The notes beneath the pieces were generated by a model. That model saw only the letters and a list, made by a program, of their open reading frames with translations, searched no databases and was not told where the DNA came from. The translations under genes were made by a program, and so were the position numbers. A DNA stretch of 64,000 nucleotides, from assembly GCF_002259405.1 (NCBI RefSeq), contig NZ_NPFW01000022.1:372001-436000 (forward strand), written 5' to 3'. The stretch comes from Rhodococcus sp. 14-2483-1-2 (GTDB lineage Bacteria; Actinomycetota; Actinomycetes; Mycobacteriales; Mycobacteriaceae). Shown here piece by piece: positions 10,535 to 19,754 of the stretch (positions are counted from its first letter, which is position 1; every line of letters starts with the position of its first letter).

Positions 10535-11434
10535 CTACTGCGGTGCAACGTCCACCGATACGGCGATGGTGCTCTCCTCCGCCTCGGTGTAGATCACCCC
10601 TCGCAATGGAGGTACGTCGGCGTAGTCGCGTCCCCACGCCACGGTCGCGTACCGCTCGTCGACCAGCTGATCGTTGGTGGGATCGAAGGCGAGCCAGCGA
10701 TCGTTCGGCATCCACACCGCTGCCCACGCGTGGGTCGCGTCGACACCGATCATCCGCTCCTTGCCGGGAGGAGGTTCGGTGGCGAGGTATCCCGACACGT
10801 ACCGGGCCGCCAGACCCTGGGACCGCAAGCACGCGATGGCAAGGCGAGCGAAGTCCTGACACACCCCTGATCGCGCGGCGAGGACATCGACAACGGTGGT
10901 CGAGACCGTCGTCGAACCGGAAAGATAGCGAAAATCGGTGAAGATCCGATGTGTCAGATCGACGATGACGTCCGCCAGCGGTCGACCGGGCCAGAAGCTG
11001 GGTGCAGCGTAGGCGCGTACCTCGTCGGTGATCTCCGGGGTCGGCAGATCCAGAGCGAACTCCACAGCCGATGCACGGGCCGGATCCGCAGGCACGTTCG
11101 CACCGAACAGCGCCATCCGAGCGGACTCCCAGGATGCCGTCGCCGGCCACGACGTGGTCTCGTCCACCGGGCGCGGATACACCTCGACGAGCGAATCTGC
11201 CGTGACGACCAACTTCTCGTGATCGTTCGTCACATGGAAGTACACGTCTTCGTTGCCGTAGACATCCACTCCGAAGGACTGGTCCGTGGGGGCCGGCTCC
11301 ACCGTGACCGACTTCTCCACGCAGTGCTGCCCGTCCATGTCCCGCGGCGCGAGGAATCCCCGCCCGTAGGACGAGGTCACGCGGTCGGAATACGTGTAGG
11401 TGGTGATGTGCTTGATTCGGTACCGACGACTCAT
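10535..11434 (-). CDS. Transglutaminase-like cysteine peptidase, small member of the ATP-grasp/Alpha-E operon
   Basis: The 299-residue protein has an N-terminal beta domain (Bact_transglu_N-like, opening YRIKHITTYTYSDRV) and a transglutaminase core. The triad is visible as C192 in SGVCQDFARLA, H235 in DATHAWAAVW and D251 in AFDPTND. No signal peptide is present, so it is probably cytosolic. ATG 11434 overlaps the TGA of the upstream ATP-grasp gene by one base (TGATG), which indicates translational coupling. Family knowledge links these proteins with circularly permuted ATP-grasp and Alpha-E proteins in a predicted peptide-ligation/peptidase pathway; the substrate is unknown. Mycobacteria have a similar cluster. 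Confidence 0.85.
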   Translation of the reverse strand: MSRRYRIKHITTYTYSDRVTSSYGRGFLAPRDMDGQHCVEKSVTVEPAPTDQSFGVDVYGNEDVYFHVTNDHEKLVVTADSLVEVYPRPVDETTSWPATASWESARMALFGANVPADPARASAVEFALDLPTPEITDEVRAYAAPSFWPGRPLADVIVDLTHRIFTDFRYLSGSTTVSTTVVDVLAARSGVCQDFARLAIACLRSQGLAARYVSGYLATEPPPGKERMIGVDATHAWAAVWMPNDRWLAFDPTNDQLVDERYATVAWGRDYADVPPLRGVIYTEAEESTIAVSVDVAPQ

Positions 11435-14157
11435 CACCGCACCCCGTTCGCAGTTCGGATGTTCGAGCTACCCCACAGCGGCTGCGTGCCACCGGGCAAC
11501 GACATGTGCGTGGCGAGGACGACGCGAGACAATTCCTCGAGTGAGTCGTGGATGCCGTCCACCAGCTCGATCAACTCCACCCGTCGGCCGTTCGCGTCGA
11601 CCGATTCCAGATCACCCGGGTCGACCCGCCGCAATCGCACCCGCATCTGCTCGACGAGCTGCTCGGGCCGCGACGTACCCGAGGCGTCGGGCAACGAACC
11701 CAGGTCGTCTCGAAGCCGATCGAGCTGGTAGACCAAGGCCCGCGGGTTGCCCTCGTCGAACAACAGCAACTGCGCGACGGCTGCCGGACGCGCGCGCCCA
11801 CTGTTACGTCTGCGGTAGATCACCGAGGACTCCGCCGCGGACAGCACCGAGTCGATGACCGCCTGTTCGGTGGACGGCGTGAGAGCGTGGCTGAGCGTGG
11901 CCGAAAGCAGCGCAGTCAGCTGAAGACCACGCTCGATCCGTTTGCCGGCGTCCATCAGATACCAGCCCGCGTCTCGCACCATCGATTCCGACGCCAAGCC
12001 GGCCAGCGCGAGCAGACCACGCAGCACACTCGACTGCGACGACGCCAGTTGTGCGCCGTTGTGAACCGGCGACTCGGCCAGCTCCTCGAGCGCGGTGTCG
12101 ATGCGGTTCAGAACCGCCCAGGTGTCGTTCGAGAGCTGGTCGCGGACCGCGCGCGCCGCCTGCTGCATCCGGTCCACCGATTGCGCCAGCGAACCCATAC
12201 GTCCCGTCGAGAGCATCAGCGAGCGCATCTCCACGATCGCGTCGCCGCGGTTCTTCTCGTCGAGAAATCCCGGCCAGGTGCGCGAGACCTTGGTGACCGC
12301 TTCGAGCAGAATCGGCAGACTTTCGCTGCCTTCGAGCCACGGCATCGAGCGGTAGTCCTGATTGCGTTCGCGCGCAGCGATGAGCAATCGAGTCATGTCC
12401 TCGGCACGCTCGCTGTAGCGGCCGAACCAGAACAGGTCGCCGAGTACACGTGGAGAGCTGACGACATCGACATTGGACGCGGCGTACTGCGGCAACTCCT
12501 CCACCGTGGCGGGCGGAGTGTGCGGTGCCGAGTCGGCCGGGGTGACCCGTTCCACCGACTTGACCCACACGTCCTTCGACGCCACCGTGATGAGCGGATC
12601 GGTGACCGGTGCGGTGAGCACCACCTGCCCCAGACCGCCGCGCATCGGTGTGTACCCGCCGCGCTGCGCAACCGTGAACAGCCGCATCCCCACTTGCGCT
12701 GGGGCCACCGACAACTGGGAACCCGATCCGCCGTCGATCGACGAACCGACCGGAGCCAACGAGAACTCGGGGACTTCCTGCCCGGTCCACTTCCACGGCT
12801 CGGCGACGATTCGATTCCACAGCTCCCTGGCTGCGACATCGGTGAGATCGTGCCCCACCACCGTGCGACGCGAGGTGGTCGACCGCAGCACCAGCGAACG
12901 CAGCCGATTTCCGATGTGCGAGAGCTGGTTCGGATCACCGCCCCAGTACGTCTGCACCGAACCGAGAATCAGGTCCTCGTCCAACAGGGCACGGCTCAAC
13001 GCCGGAAGCAACGGAAGCAGAGCCGGGTTCTCGAGCACACCGCTACCGAGGGTGTTCACCACGCTCACGGCGCCGCGCCGCAGCACCTCGACCAGACCGA
13101 CGACACCCAGGTGCGAATCCGGGCGTAGATCGAGTGGGTCGGCGAACTCGGCGTCGACTCGGCGCAGCACCACATCCACCCGACGCAACTTGCCCAGCGA
13201 CCGCATCCACAGACAACCGTCGCGGACGACGAGATCGGCATTCTCCACGAGAGGAAAGCCGAGAACCGTTGCCAGATAAGCCTGATCGAATGCCGTCTCG
13301 GAATGCGAACCGGGACTGAGCACCACCACGACCGGGTTCTCGGCCGATGCGGGAGCCGCGTCGCGAAGCGCCAATCGCACTGCGCGAGCGAACGTCGAGA
13401 GCGGCCTGGGATTGCTGGCCTGGAACAACTCGGGCATCGCGCGCGACATCACTCGCCGATCGGCGAGCGCGTAGCCCACTCCCGACGGTGCCTGCGTGCG
13501 GTCGGCGATGACTCGGAATTCGCCGTCGGAACCTCGGGCGACATCGGCGGCGTGCATGAACAGCTGATGCGGCCCCGGAATGGTGATCGCGTGCGCCGTC
13601 CGCAGGTAGCCCGGGTTGCCGAAGACCAACTCCGGCGGAATCAACCCCCGACGAACGGTTTCCTGGGCACCGTAGATGTCGGTGAGCACCGCGTCGAGCA
13701 GCATCGACCGCTGAACCAAACCTGCTTCCAGACGATCCCACTCGTCGGCCGCGACAACCAACGGAACGCTGTCCAACCCCCACCGAACAGCACTGGGCAC
13801 CGCCTCGCTGCCACCCGACGGAATCGGGTTGTACGTGATGCCGTGGTCATCGACCAGACGGCTCACCCGCGACTGCAACGTCTGCATGGCACCCGGGCCG
13901 GCCTCACGCATCCCGTCGACCAACTCCGCCCAATGCGGACGCACGGCGTCGTCGGCGTCGAGCATCTCGTCGAACCGATCGACGCGACCGCTCACGGCCT
14001 CGCGCCGACCGCGATACGCGAGCCACGGCAACCCGGCTCCGGTCGACACTTCTTCGTTCCTGCCGGCTCCACTCGAAACATCGTCGTTCCTGCCGGCTCC
14101 ACTCGAAACATCATCGTTCCTGCCGGCTCCACTCAGGGTGGTATCCACGGGCACCAT
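11434..14157 (-). CDS. Circularly permuted ATP-grasp ligase fused to Alpha-E (DUF403) domain
   Basis: The 907-residue fusion has an N-terminal circularly permuted ATP-grasp type 2 domain (about 45-540), with landmarks YNPIPSGGSEAVPS near 110, FGNPGYLRTAH near 180, HAADVARGSDGEFRVIADRT near 205 and LILGSVQTYWGGD near 400. It is followed by a C-terminal helical Alpha-E/DUF403 domain starting near LGDLFWFGRYSERAEDM and reaching residue 890. ATP-grasp enzymes of this type are predicted amide-bond ligases, and Alpha-E is an associated helical domain. The first 42 residues are a three-fold SGAGRN(D/E)(D/E)VS repeat encoded by a 30-bp DNA repeat. AAGGA upstream supports ATG 14157, but a start inside the repeat is also possible. 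Confidence 0.88.
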   Translation of the reverse strand: MVPVDTTLSGAGRNDDVSSGAGRNDDVSSGAGRNEEVSTGAGLPWLAYRGRREAVSGRVDRFDEMLDADDAVRPHWAELVDGMREAGPGAMQTLQSRVSRLVDDHGITYNPIPSGGSEAVPSAVRWGLDSVPLVVAADEWDRLEAGLVQRSMLLDAVLTDIYGAQETVRRGLIPPELVFGNPGYLRTAHAITIPGPHQLFMHAADVARGSDGEFRVIADRTQAPSGVGYALADRRVMSRAMPELFQASNPRPLSTFARAVRLALRDAAPASAENPVVVVLSPGSHSETAFDQAYLATVLGFPLVENADLVVRDGCLWMRSLGKLRRVDVVLRRVDAEFADPLDLRPDSHLGVVGLVEVLRRGAVSVVNTLGSGVLENPALLPLLPALSRALLDEDLILGSVQTYWGGDPNQLSHIGNRLRSLVLRSTTSRRTVVGHDLTDVAARELWNRIVAEPWKWTGQEVPEFSLAPVGSSIDGGSGSQLSVAPAQVGMRLFTVAQRGGYTPMRGGLGQVVLTAPVTDPLITVASKDVWVKSVERVTPADSAPHTPPATVEELPQYAASNVDVVSSPRVLGDLFWFGRYSERAEDMTRLLIAARERNQDYRSMPWLEGSESLPILLEAVTKVSRTWPGFLDEKNRGDAIVEMRSLMLSTGRMGSLAQSVDRMQQAARAVRDQLSNDTWAVLNRIDTALEELAESPVHNGAQLASSQSSVLRGLLALAGLASESMVRDAGWYLMDAGKRIERGLQLTALLSATLSHALTPSTEQAVIDSVLSAAESSVIYRRRNSGRARPAAVAQLLLFDEGNPRALVYQLDRLRDDLGSLPDASGTSRPEQLVEQMRVRLRRVDPGDLESVDANGRRVELIELVDGIHDSLEELSRVVLATHMSLPGGTQPLWGSSNIRTANGVR
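14055..14135. repeat. 30-bp tandem repeat, 2.7 copies, in the 5-prime end of the ATP-grasp gene
   Basis: Copies lie at 14055-14084 and 14085-14114, with a partial copy at 14115-14135. The first two differ only in the penultimate base; all contain gttcctgccggctccactc. The period is a multiple of three, so copy-number change keeps the frame and alters the number of GAGRN(D/E)(D/E)VSS units at the N-terminus of the encoded protein. Confidence 0.93.
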
Positions 14158-14285
14158 CGAGCCGTTGTTCCTTCCGTCGGTCGATCACACTCCGCCGCCG
14201 GGTGACTCCGCTGCCTGCGGAACCACCCGATACGCGTCGGACCGCGATCGCTACCGGTCGACTCGTTCTCCTGTGCAGTCGCGCG

Positions 14286-17200
14286 TCAGGACGTGATGAC
14301 TCCGGTCCGGCGCAGGTCGAGCATGCCGGGCGCGGACACATCGATCGCTTGGCGAGCGTGCATCTCGAGCAATCTTGCTACGTCCACCTTGCCCGAGGTG
14401 AACCCGCCCTCCTCGAAGCGGCCGTTGCGGCGTGCTTCGGCTTCCACCGAGTTGACGGGAGGCCCCTCGTACGAGCGCCCACCCGGGTGCACGACGTGGT
14501 ACGAGCACCCACCGACCGCGCGTCCGGTCTGCATTTCCACCAGATCGAAACGCAGTGGACTCTGCACCTCGATCGTCGGGTGCAGTGCACTCGGCGGCTG
14601 CCAAGCGCGGTAACGCACGCCGGCGACCTGCACGTCCTGACGCTCGGTGCGCAACATCGGCACCGGCACCCCGTTGCACGTCACCATGTATCGGCCCGCA
14701 TCGGCTCCGGCGACCTGAACCTGGATTCGTTCCACCGAAGAGTCGACGTACCTCGCGGTGCCCGAGGACGTCGATTCCTCGCCGAGGGTGTTCCATGGCT
14801 CGATCGCGCCACGCAACTCGATCTCGGCATCCCCGACCACGGTGGTACCGATTCGGGGAAACCTGAATTCGGTGAACGGATCGAGCCAGCTGGTGTCGAA
14901 ATCGATGCCGTGCTCACGGAGGTCCTCGACGACACGACCGATATCGTTGATGACGAAGTGCGGCAACATGTACCGACCGTGCAGGTTGGCACCGTGCCGG
15001 ATGAGAGGTGCTTTCAGCGGGGTGTCCCAGAACCGCGAGACCATCGATCGCACGAGCAGTGACTGCACCATCGCCATCTGATGGTGCGGCGGCATCTCGA
15101 ACCCGCGCAGTTCGAGCAGTCCCAATCGTCCGCGAGTGGAGTCGGGACTGTAGAGCTTGTCGATGCAGAACTCGGCGCGGTGGGTGTTGCCGGTGATGTC
15201 GGTGAGCAGGTGCCGCAGCGCTCGGTCGACGACCCAGGGCGACGCCGATCGGTCGGCCCCGGTCAGTCGCTCGATCTCGCTGAACGCGACCTCGAGCTCG
15301 TAGAGCGATTCCTCGCGGCCCTCGTCGGCGCGAGGAGCCTGCGACGTGGTGCCGATGAAGCGGCCCGAGAACAGGTACGACAGCGACGGGTGCCGCTGCC
15401 AGTGAGTCAGCAGCGAGACCAACAGGTCCGGTCGACGCAGAACGGGTGAATCCACCGGCGTCACGCCGCCGAGGGTGATGTGGTTTCCACCGCCCGTTCC
15501 ACGAGTGGTGCCGTCGTTGTCGAATCCCTCTGTGCTCAAACGGGACTGACGCGCCTCGAGGTAGAGACGCTCCATCAGCTCGTTCTGTTCGGCCCACGAA
15601 GAGGTGGGTTGCACGTTGACCTCGATCACACCGGGATCCGGTGTGACGGTGAGGGTTTGGATACGCGGATCGGACGGCGGACCGTAGCCCTCGATCACGA
15701 CGGGCGTGCTGATGGTCGACGCCGCCTGCTCGACGCGTGAAACGAGGTCGACGAAGTCGTCCAACCGATCCATCGGCGGCATGAACACGTGCAGGACGCC
15801 GTCACGGACCTCGGCGACCAGCGCGGTGACGGCGGTGCCGCCCACCCCGGACGTCTCGTTCACCAACTGCGCGTACCGCGACTCGGCCGGATTCACCGCA
15901 CGCGGCGGTTGCTGGGTCAGCTGCGGTGTGGGCAGATCCGCCTTGGGAGCGGTGGGGTCCGCCGGGTTCTCGACGGGTCCGCCGTCCCAGGAGATCGCTC
16001 GCAGTGGCAGCCGCAGACCCGCGGGAGAATCGCCTTCCAACAACACTATTCGGCCACGGCGCAACTTCCAGTCCGAGCTCTCCCAGCCGGACCCGTCATC
16101 GGTACGGGAGATGGGCAGCACGAAGGCCGCAGGCTCGTCGGTGCTGGCATCGAGCCGTTCGAGCAGTCGTTTTCTGGCGTCCGCGGAATCGGCTCCCGGT
16201 TCGAGATCCTCGTCGTCGGCGGGCGGGTCACCGTAGGGCTGGCGAACCAGATCCAACAGTTTCACCAACGGGTCCTCGTAGGCGGGACGCGCTTGTGAGG
16301 CAGGCAGTCCGAGCGCCTTGACCAACTCGTCGATCAGTTCCTGCGACGCCGAGTTGTCCACCGGCTCCGGGCGCAGATCTTCCGCCAACCAGGGATCGGC
16401 GATCAGGTCGGAGTCGTGCCACAGGGCTTGACCGTCGGTGCGCCAGAACAGTCCCACCTGCCACCGCGGCAGCGGTTCACCGGGGTACCACTTGCCCTGA
16501 CTGCGCTGCACCAGACCGTCCGGTGCGTAGATGGTGCGAAGCCGTTCGGCGAGCACACTGGCCAGCTTGCGCTTGTGTGGGCCATCGGCCGTGGTGTTCC
16601 ACTCGGGCGCTTCCTGATTCTCGATCGCCACGAACGTGGGCTCGCCGCCGACGGTCAAACGAATGTCCTGATCGAGCATCCGCTTGTCGATCTTCTCGGC
16701 TGTCGCCTTGATCGACTCCCACTGCTCGGCGGTGTAGGGCAAGGTCGTTCGCGGATCCTCGTGGACGCGCACGACGGTGTTCGAGAAGTCGAGTTCGGCC
16801 TTGCACTTGCTCGTCGCACCGGAGATGGCGGCGGCAGTCGACGGGTGCGGCGTCGCCGACAGAGGGATGTGGCCTTCGCCGGCGAACAGGCCCGAGGTCG
16901 GATCCATCCCGACCCAGCCCGCACCGGGGAGATAGACCTCGGTCCAGGCGTGGAGATCGGTGAAGTCCTCCACCGGCCCGGACGGGCCGTCCAACGACTT
17001 GACGTCGGAGGACAACTGCACCAGGTAACCCGAAACGAAACGCGCCGCCAGACCCATCTGACGCAGTACCGACACCAGCAACCATGCCGAGTCGCGGCAC
17101 GACCCGACGGCGGACGTCAGGGTCAGATCAGGGGTCTGCACTCCGGGTTCCATGCGCACGGAGTACCCGACGTCCCCCATGACGGCCTGGTTTGCCATCA

Positions 17201-17675
17201 CGAGAAAATCGATGGTGCGCAACGATTCTCCGCGCTCGACGACGGCCGCCTGCAGCTTCTCCACCCAGGCCGAGACCACCGGGCCGGGTCCGGATCCGGC
17301 CTTGCCCTCGTCCACCGGGCGCAGGTACGGCTCGAGGTCGGGAAGGTCGTGCTCTTCGTACGCGAAACCGAAGTGCTCGGCCCATTCCTCGACGAAGAAG
17401 TCGAGGGGATTGATCGACGCCATGTCCGCGACGAGTCCGACGGTGATCGACAGATGGTCGGTTCGCTCGGGGAAGACCACCCGAGCGAGGAAGTTTCCGA
17501 ACACGTCCTGCTGCCAGTTGACGAAATGCTCCGCCGGTTCGATCTTCAGCGAGTACGCCTCGATCGGTGTACGCGAATGCGGTGCCGGTCGCAGCCGAAT
17601 TTCGTGCGGAAAGATCTTGACGGTGCGGTCGAATTTATAGCTGGTGCGGTGTTCGAGTGCAACCTTGATGCCCAC
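14286..17675 (-). CDS. Large transglutaminase-like / DUF2126 protein
   Basis: The 1129-residue protein is the first gene of the transglutaminase/ATP-grasp operon. N-terminal part: beta domain (opening EHRTSYKFDR) then a transglutaminase core with C193 in VGSCRDSAWLL, H242 in DLHAWTEVYL and D258 in GMDPTSG. From about residue 300 to the end is a long DUF2126-type region of unknown fold and function (landmarks RLTVGGEPTFVA, GGGNHITLGG, LELRGFEMPPHHQM). GTG 17675 was chosen because GAGGGG lies 6 bases upstream. A longer reading to 17714 has no such support. A 128-bp gap separates it from the ATP-grasp gene. Confidence 0.87.
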   Translation of the reverse strand: MGIKVALEHRTSYKFDRTVKIFPHEIRLRPAPHSRTPIEAYSLKIEPAEHFVNWQQDVFGNFLARVVFPERTDHLSITVGLVADMASINPLDFFVEEWAEHFGFAYEEHDLPDLEPYLRPVDEGKAGSGPGPVVSAWVEKLQAAVVERGESLRTIDFLVMANQAVMGDVGYSVRMEPGVQTPDLTLTSAVGSCRDSAWLLVSVLRQMGLAARFVSGYLVQLSSDVKSLDGPSGPVEDFTDLHAWTEVYLPGAGWVGMDPTSGLFAGEGHIPLSATPHPSTAAAISGATSKCKAELDFSNTVVRVHEDPRTTLPYTAEQWESIKATAEKIDKRMLDQDIRLTVGGEPTFVAIENQEAPEWNTTADGPHKRKLASVLAERLRTIYAPDGLVQRSQGKWYPGEPLPRWQVGLFWRTDGQALWHDSDLIADPWLAEDLRPEPVDNSASQELIDELVKALGLPASQARPAYEDPLVKLLDLVRQPYGDPPADDEDLEPGADSADARKRLLERLDASTDEPAAFVLPISRTDDGSGWESSDWKLRRGRIVLLEGDSPAGLRLPLRAISWDGGPVENPADPTAPKADLPTPQLTQQPPRAVNPAESRYAQLVNETSGVGGTAVTALVAEVRDGVLHVFMPPMDRLDDFVDLVSRVEQAASTISTPVVIEGYGPPSDPRIQTLTVTPDPGVIEVNVQPTSSWAEQNELMERLYLEARQSRLSTEGFDNDGTTRGTGGGNHITLGGVTPVDSPVLRRPDLLVSLLTHWQRHPSLSYLFSGRFIGTTSQAPRADEGREESLYELEVAFSEIERLTGADRSASPWVVDRALRHLLTDITGNTHRAEFCIDKLYSPDSTRGRLGLLELRGFEMPPHHQMAMVQSLLVRSMVSRFWDTPLKAPLIRHGANLHGRYMLPHFVINDIGRVVEDLREHGIDFDTSWLDPFTEFRFPRIGTTVVGDAEIELRGAIEPWNTLGEESTSSGTARYVDSSVERIQVQVAGADAGRYMVTCNGVPVPMLRTERQDVQVAGVRYRAWQPPSALHPTIEVQSPLRFDLVEMQTGRAVGGCSYHVVHPGGRSYEGPPVNSVEAEARRNGRFEEGGFTSGKVDVARLLEMHARQAIDVSAPGMLDLRRTGVITS

Positions 17676-17881
17676 GGCGAGCCCCTCGTGATAGTCCCGG
17701 TATGGGTAGAACACCCAACCCTAGTAGGACCGGGCCCGGTGCGCTCGGCGAGAAATCGTGTCCGAAATGTACTGACCGGGCGGGTGTGTACTGCTTGACA
17801 CCCTCTTCGTGGTGCGGTTCGCTCAGCGAGAATCGAGTATTCGTTCGACGCACGCCACACTTTGCAACCAAAGGGAATCTC

Positions 17882-18484
17882 GTGAGCGACAATCCACCCA
17901 ACGGACCGCAGTACGGCTCGGATCCGAACCAACCCCAGTACCCCACGAATCCGGCGTCCGGTTACCCGCCACCCGGCAACTACCCACCCCCGGGCAACTA
18001 CCCACCTCCGCCCGTGGGTGGCAACGCGGCATTCGGGATGGGCTCGCAGTTGCCCGGCGGCGCGCAGCCAGGCAGCCTCGGATCACGGTTCGCGGCACGC
18101 TTCGTGGACGGGCTGATTCTCGCCGTCGTCCAGTTCGTCCTGTACGTGATTCTGCCGAGCGGGTTCTTCGGAACTTTCCTCCTGGGTCTCGTGTCCGCCG
18201 TCCTCGGTTTCGCATACTTCACGCTGCTCGAGTCCTCCCGTGGCCAGACCCTGGGCAAGCAGGCCCTCGGATTGCGCACCCTCGGCGCAGCGGGCGGATT
18301 GCCCACTCAGGCCGAGGCAGCCAAGCGCAACGCGTTCATGCTGCTGAACGTGGTACCGCTGCTGGGCAACGTTCTGGTGATCGTGGCGTACATCGTCATT
18401 GCGGTGACCATCAACTCGAGCCCGACCAAGCAGGGCAAGCACGACGAGATCGCCGGCGGAACCCAAGTCATCAGCATCTCGTAA
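17882..18484 (+). CDS. RDD-family membrane protein with proline-rich N-terminus
   Basis: The 200-residue protein has a disordered first 65 residues rich in Pro, Gly, Asn and Tyr, with GNYPPP repeats. An RDD domain begins at LGSRFAARFVDG (the Arg and Asp of the motif are present) with about three hydrophobic segments and the conserved SSRGQTLGKQALGLR stretch near 120-134. Function is unknown; RDD proteins are proposed transporters or ion-related membrane proteins. GTG 17882 has AAGGG at proper distance. The N-terminus is related in style to the next gene, suggesting shared localisation or partners. Confidence 0.85.
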   Translation: MSDNPPNGPQYGSDPNQPQYPTNPASGYPPPGNYPPPGNYPPPPVGGNAAFGMGSQLPGGAQPGSLGSRFAARFVDGLILAVVQFVLYVILPSGFFGTFLLGLVSAVLGFAYFTLLESSRGQTLGKQALGLRTLGAAGGLPTQAEAAKRNAFMLLNVVPLLGNVLVIVAYIVIAVTINSSPTKQGKHDEIAGGTQVISIS

Positions 18485-18498
18485 CAACCCGTCCACGC

Positions 18499-18535
18499 AC
18501 GAGCGGACCTCCGACATTCCAGGAGGCCCGCTCGT
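18499..18535 (+). terminator. Hairpin after the RDD gene
   Basis: A 14-bp inverted repeat with one mismatch (18499-18512 against 18522-18535) has a 9-base loop, 15 bp after the stop. No run of T follows, so it may act as a weak terminator or attenuator or as an mRNA 3-prime stabiliser before the next gene. Confidence 0.55.
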
Positions 18536-18609
18536 CTGCGTTCGGGTGTTCCCGGGCCTCGGTGCCCCAGAGCACCCCACTCGTCCCGACCACAGACCAG
18601 GAGAACGAC

Positions 18610-19671
18610 GTGAGCGACAACTCGACCGACGAACCGCGGCCCGGCGAGGGATCCGATCCCGACCGCCCCGAAACGCCGAACACTCCCCCGCCGAACACGG
18701 GAAGAACCCCACCGCCTCCTGGTGGTCAGTACCAACCCCCGCCCGGAAACTACCCGCCTCCCGGCGGCTACCCATCTCCGGACAACTACCCACCGCAGGG
18801 CAACTACCCGCCGCAGGGTGGTTACCCGCCTCCCGGTGGCTACCCACCCCCGCCCGGAAACTTTCCACCGCAGGGCGGCGCACCCGGCGGCTATCCGCCG
18901 CCTCCCGGGGCGTACCCACCGCCTCCCGGCAATTACGGAAATTACGGCAACCAGGGGTACGGGCACACGCCCCTGGGTCCCAATCCCGGTCGTCTGGACG
19001 CAGGCGCGGCGCTGAGCTACGGGTTCGCGAAGTTCAAGGCCAACGTCGGCCCGTGGCTGGGCATCACCGCCATCGTCTGGGCCGTCAGCGCTATCGGACT
19101 CGCCGTGATCTTCGTCTCGACGTTCAGCGCAGCAATGGCAGCCGCCGACGCCGGCGACACGACCTTCACGACCACGACATCCGGGGTGGCCATCGTCATG
19201 ACGGCCATCGCCACGTTCGCGTCGTATTTCGTCAACGCCGCCTATGTTCGCGGAGCTTTGGACGAGACCGGTGCACCCGAGAAGCCGTCCTTCGGGCGGT
19301 TCTTTCAACTCACCAACGTCGGGCAGATCGCCATCCTGGCGTTGATCTGGACCGTCGTCAGCGTGGTGTTCAGTTTCATCCCGTTCCTCGGAACGGTCCT
19401 TCTGATCGTGATCGGCTTCCTGGCCAACTTCGCCCTGACGTTCCTGATCGATCGGAACCAGTCGGCGATCGAATCCATCAAGTCCAGTGTCGACCTGACC
19501 GTCAAGAACTTCGGCCCGCTGCTGCTGCTCCTCCTGCTGTTGGCCGCGATCAACATCGTCGGTGCTCTGCTGTGTGGCCTCGGTTTGCTCTTCACCATTC
19601 CGATTTCGGTGATCGCCACCAACTACGCGTACCGCGTCTTAACCGGCGGTCCGCTGTCCCCCGCACGCTGA
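18610..19671 (+). CDS. Proline/glycine-rich multi-pass membrane protein
   Basis: The 353-residue protein begins with a low-complexity, probably cytosolic tail of about 118 residues built from PPPGNYPPPGGYP-type repeats, ending in Tyr/Asn/Gly-rich sequence. Five or six hydrophobic segments follow: LGITAIVWAVSAIGLAVIF, VAIVMTAIATFASYFVN, IAILALIWTVVSVVFSFI, VLLIVIGFLANFALTFLI, LLLLLLLLAAINIVG and a last one. The C-terminus is short. GTG 18610 follows AGGAG at a good distance. It matches, from memory, the proline- and glycine-rich transmembrane protein next to rarA in M. tuberculosis (Rv2560). Function unknown. Confidence 0.85.
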   Translation: MSDNSTDEPRPGEGSDPDRPETPNTPPPNTGRTPPPPGGQYQPPPGNYPPPGGYPSPDNYPPQGNYPPQGGYPPPGGYPPPPGNFPPQGGAPGGYPPPPGAYPPPPGNYGNYGNQGYGHTPLGPNPGRLDAGAALSYGFAKFKANVGPWLGITAIVWAVSAIGLAVIFVSTFSAAMAAADAGDTTFTTTTSGVAIVMTAIATFASYFVNAAYVRGALDETGAPEKPSFGRFFQLTNVGQIAILALIWTVVSVVFSFIPFLGTVLLIVIGFLANFALTFLIDRNQSAIESIKSSVDLTVKNFGPLLLLLLLLAAINIVGALLCGLGLLFTIPISVIATNYAYRVLTGGPLSPAR

Positions 19672-19700
19672 CCCGACTGCTCCCGAACTACTCTCGAACA

Positions 19701-19743
19701 GACGAATGTCCCCGTAGCGCAGAGCGTTACGGGGACATTCGTC
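19701..19743. terminator. Bidirectional terminator between convergent genes
   Basis: A perfect 16-bp inverted repeat (19701-19716 with 19728-19743) has an 11-base loop. It lies between the stop of the proline-rich membrane protein gene and the stop of aspS, serving both strands. Confidence 0.85.
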
Positions 19744-19754
19744 TTCGAACCTTC

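Noticed and set aside
14040..14140. The 30-bp repeats as a CRISPR array.
   Set aside because: Repeats are contiguous with no spacers and lie inside a coding frame.
17831..17846. tcgagtattcgttcga as a third LexA box upstream of the RDD gene.
   Set aside because: Only one half-site (GTTCGA) is good; the other has two mismatches, and no SOS role is expected for the flanking genes.
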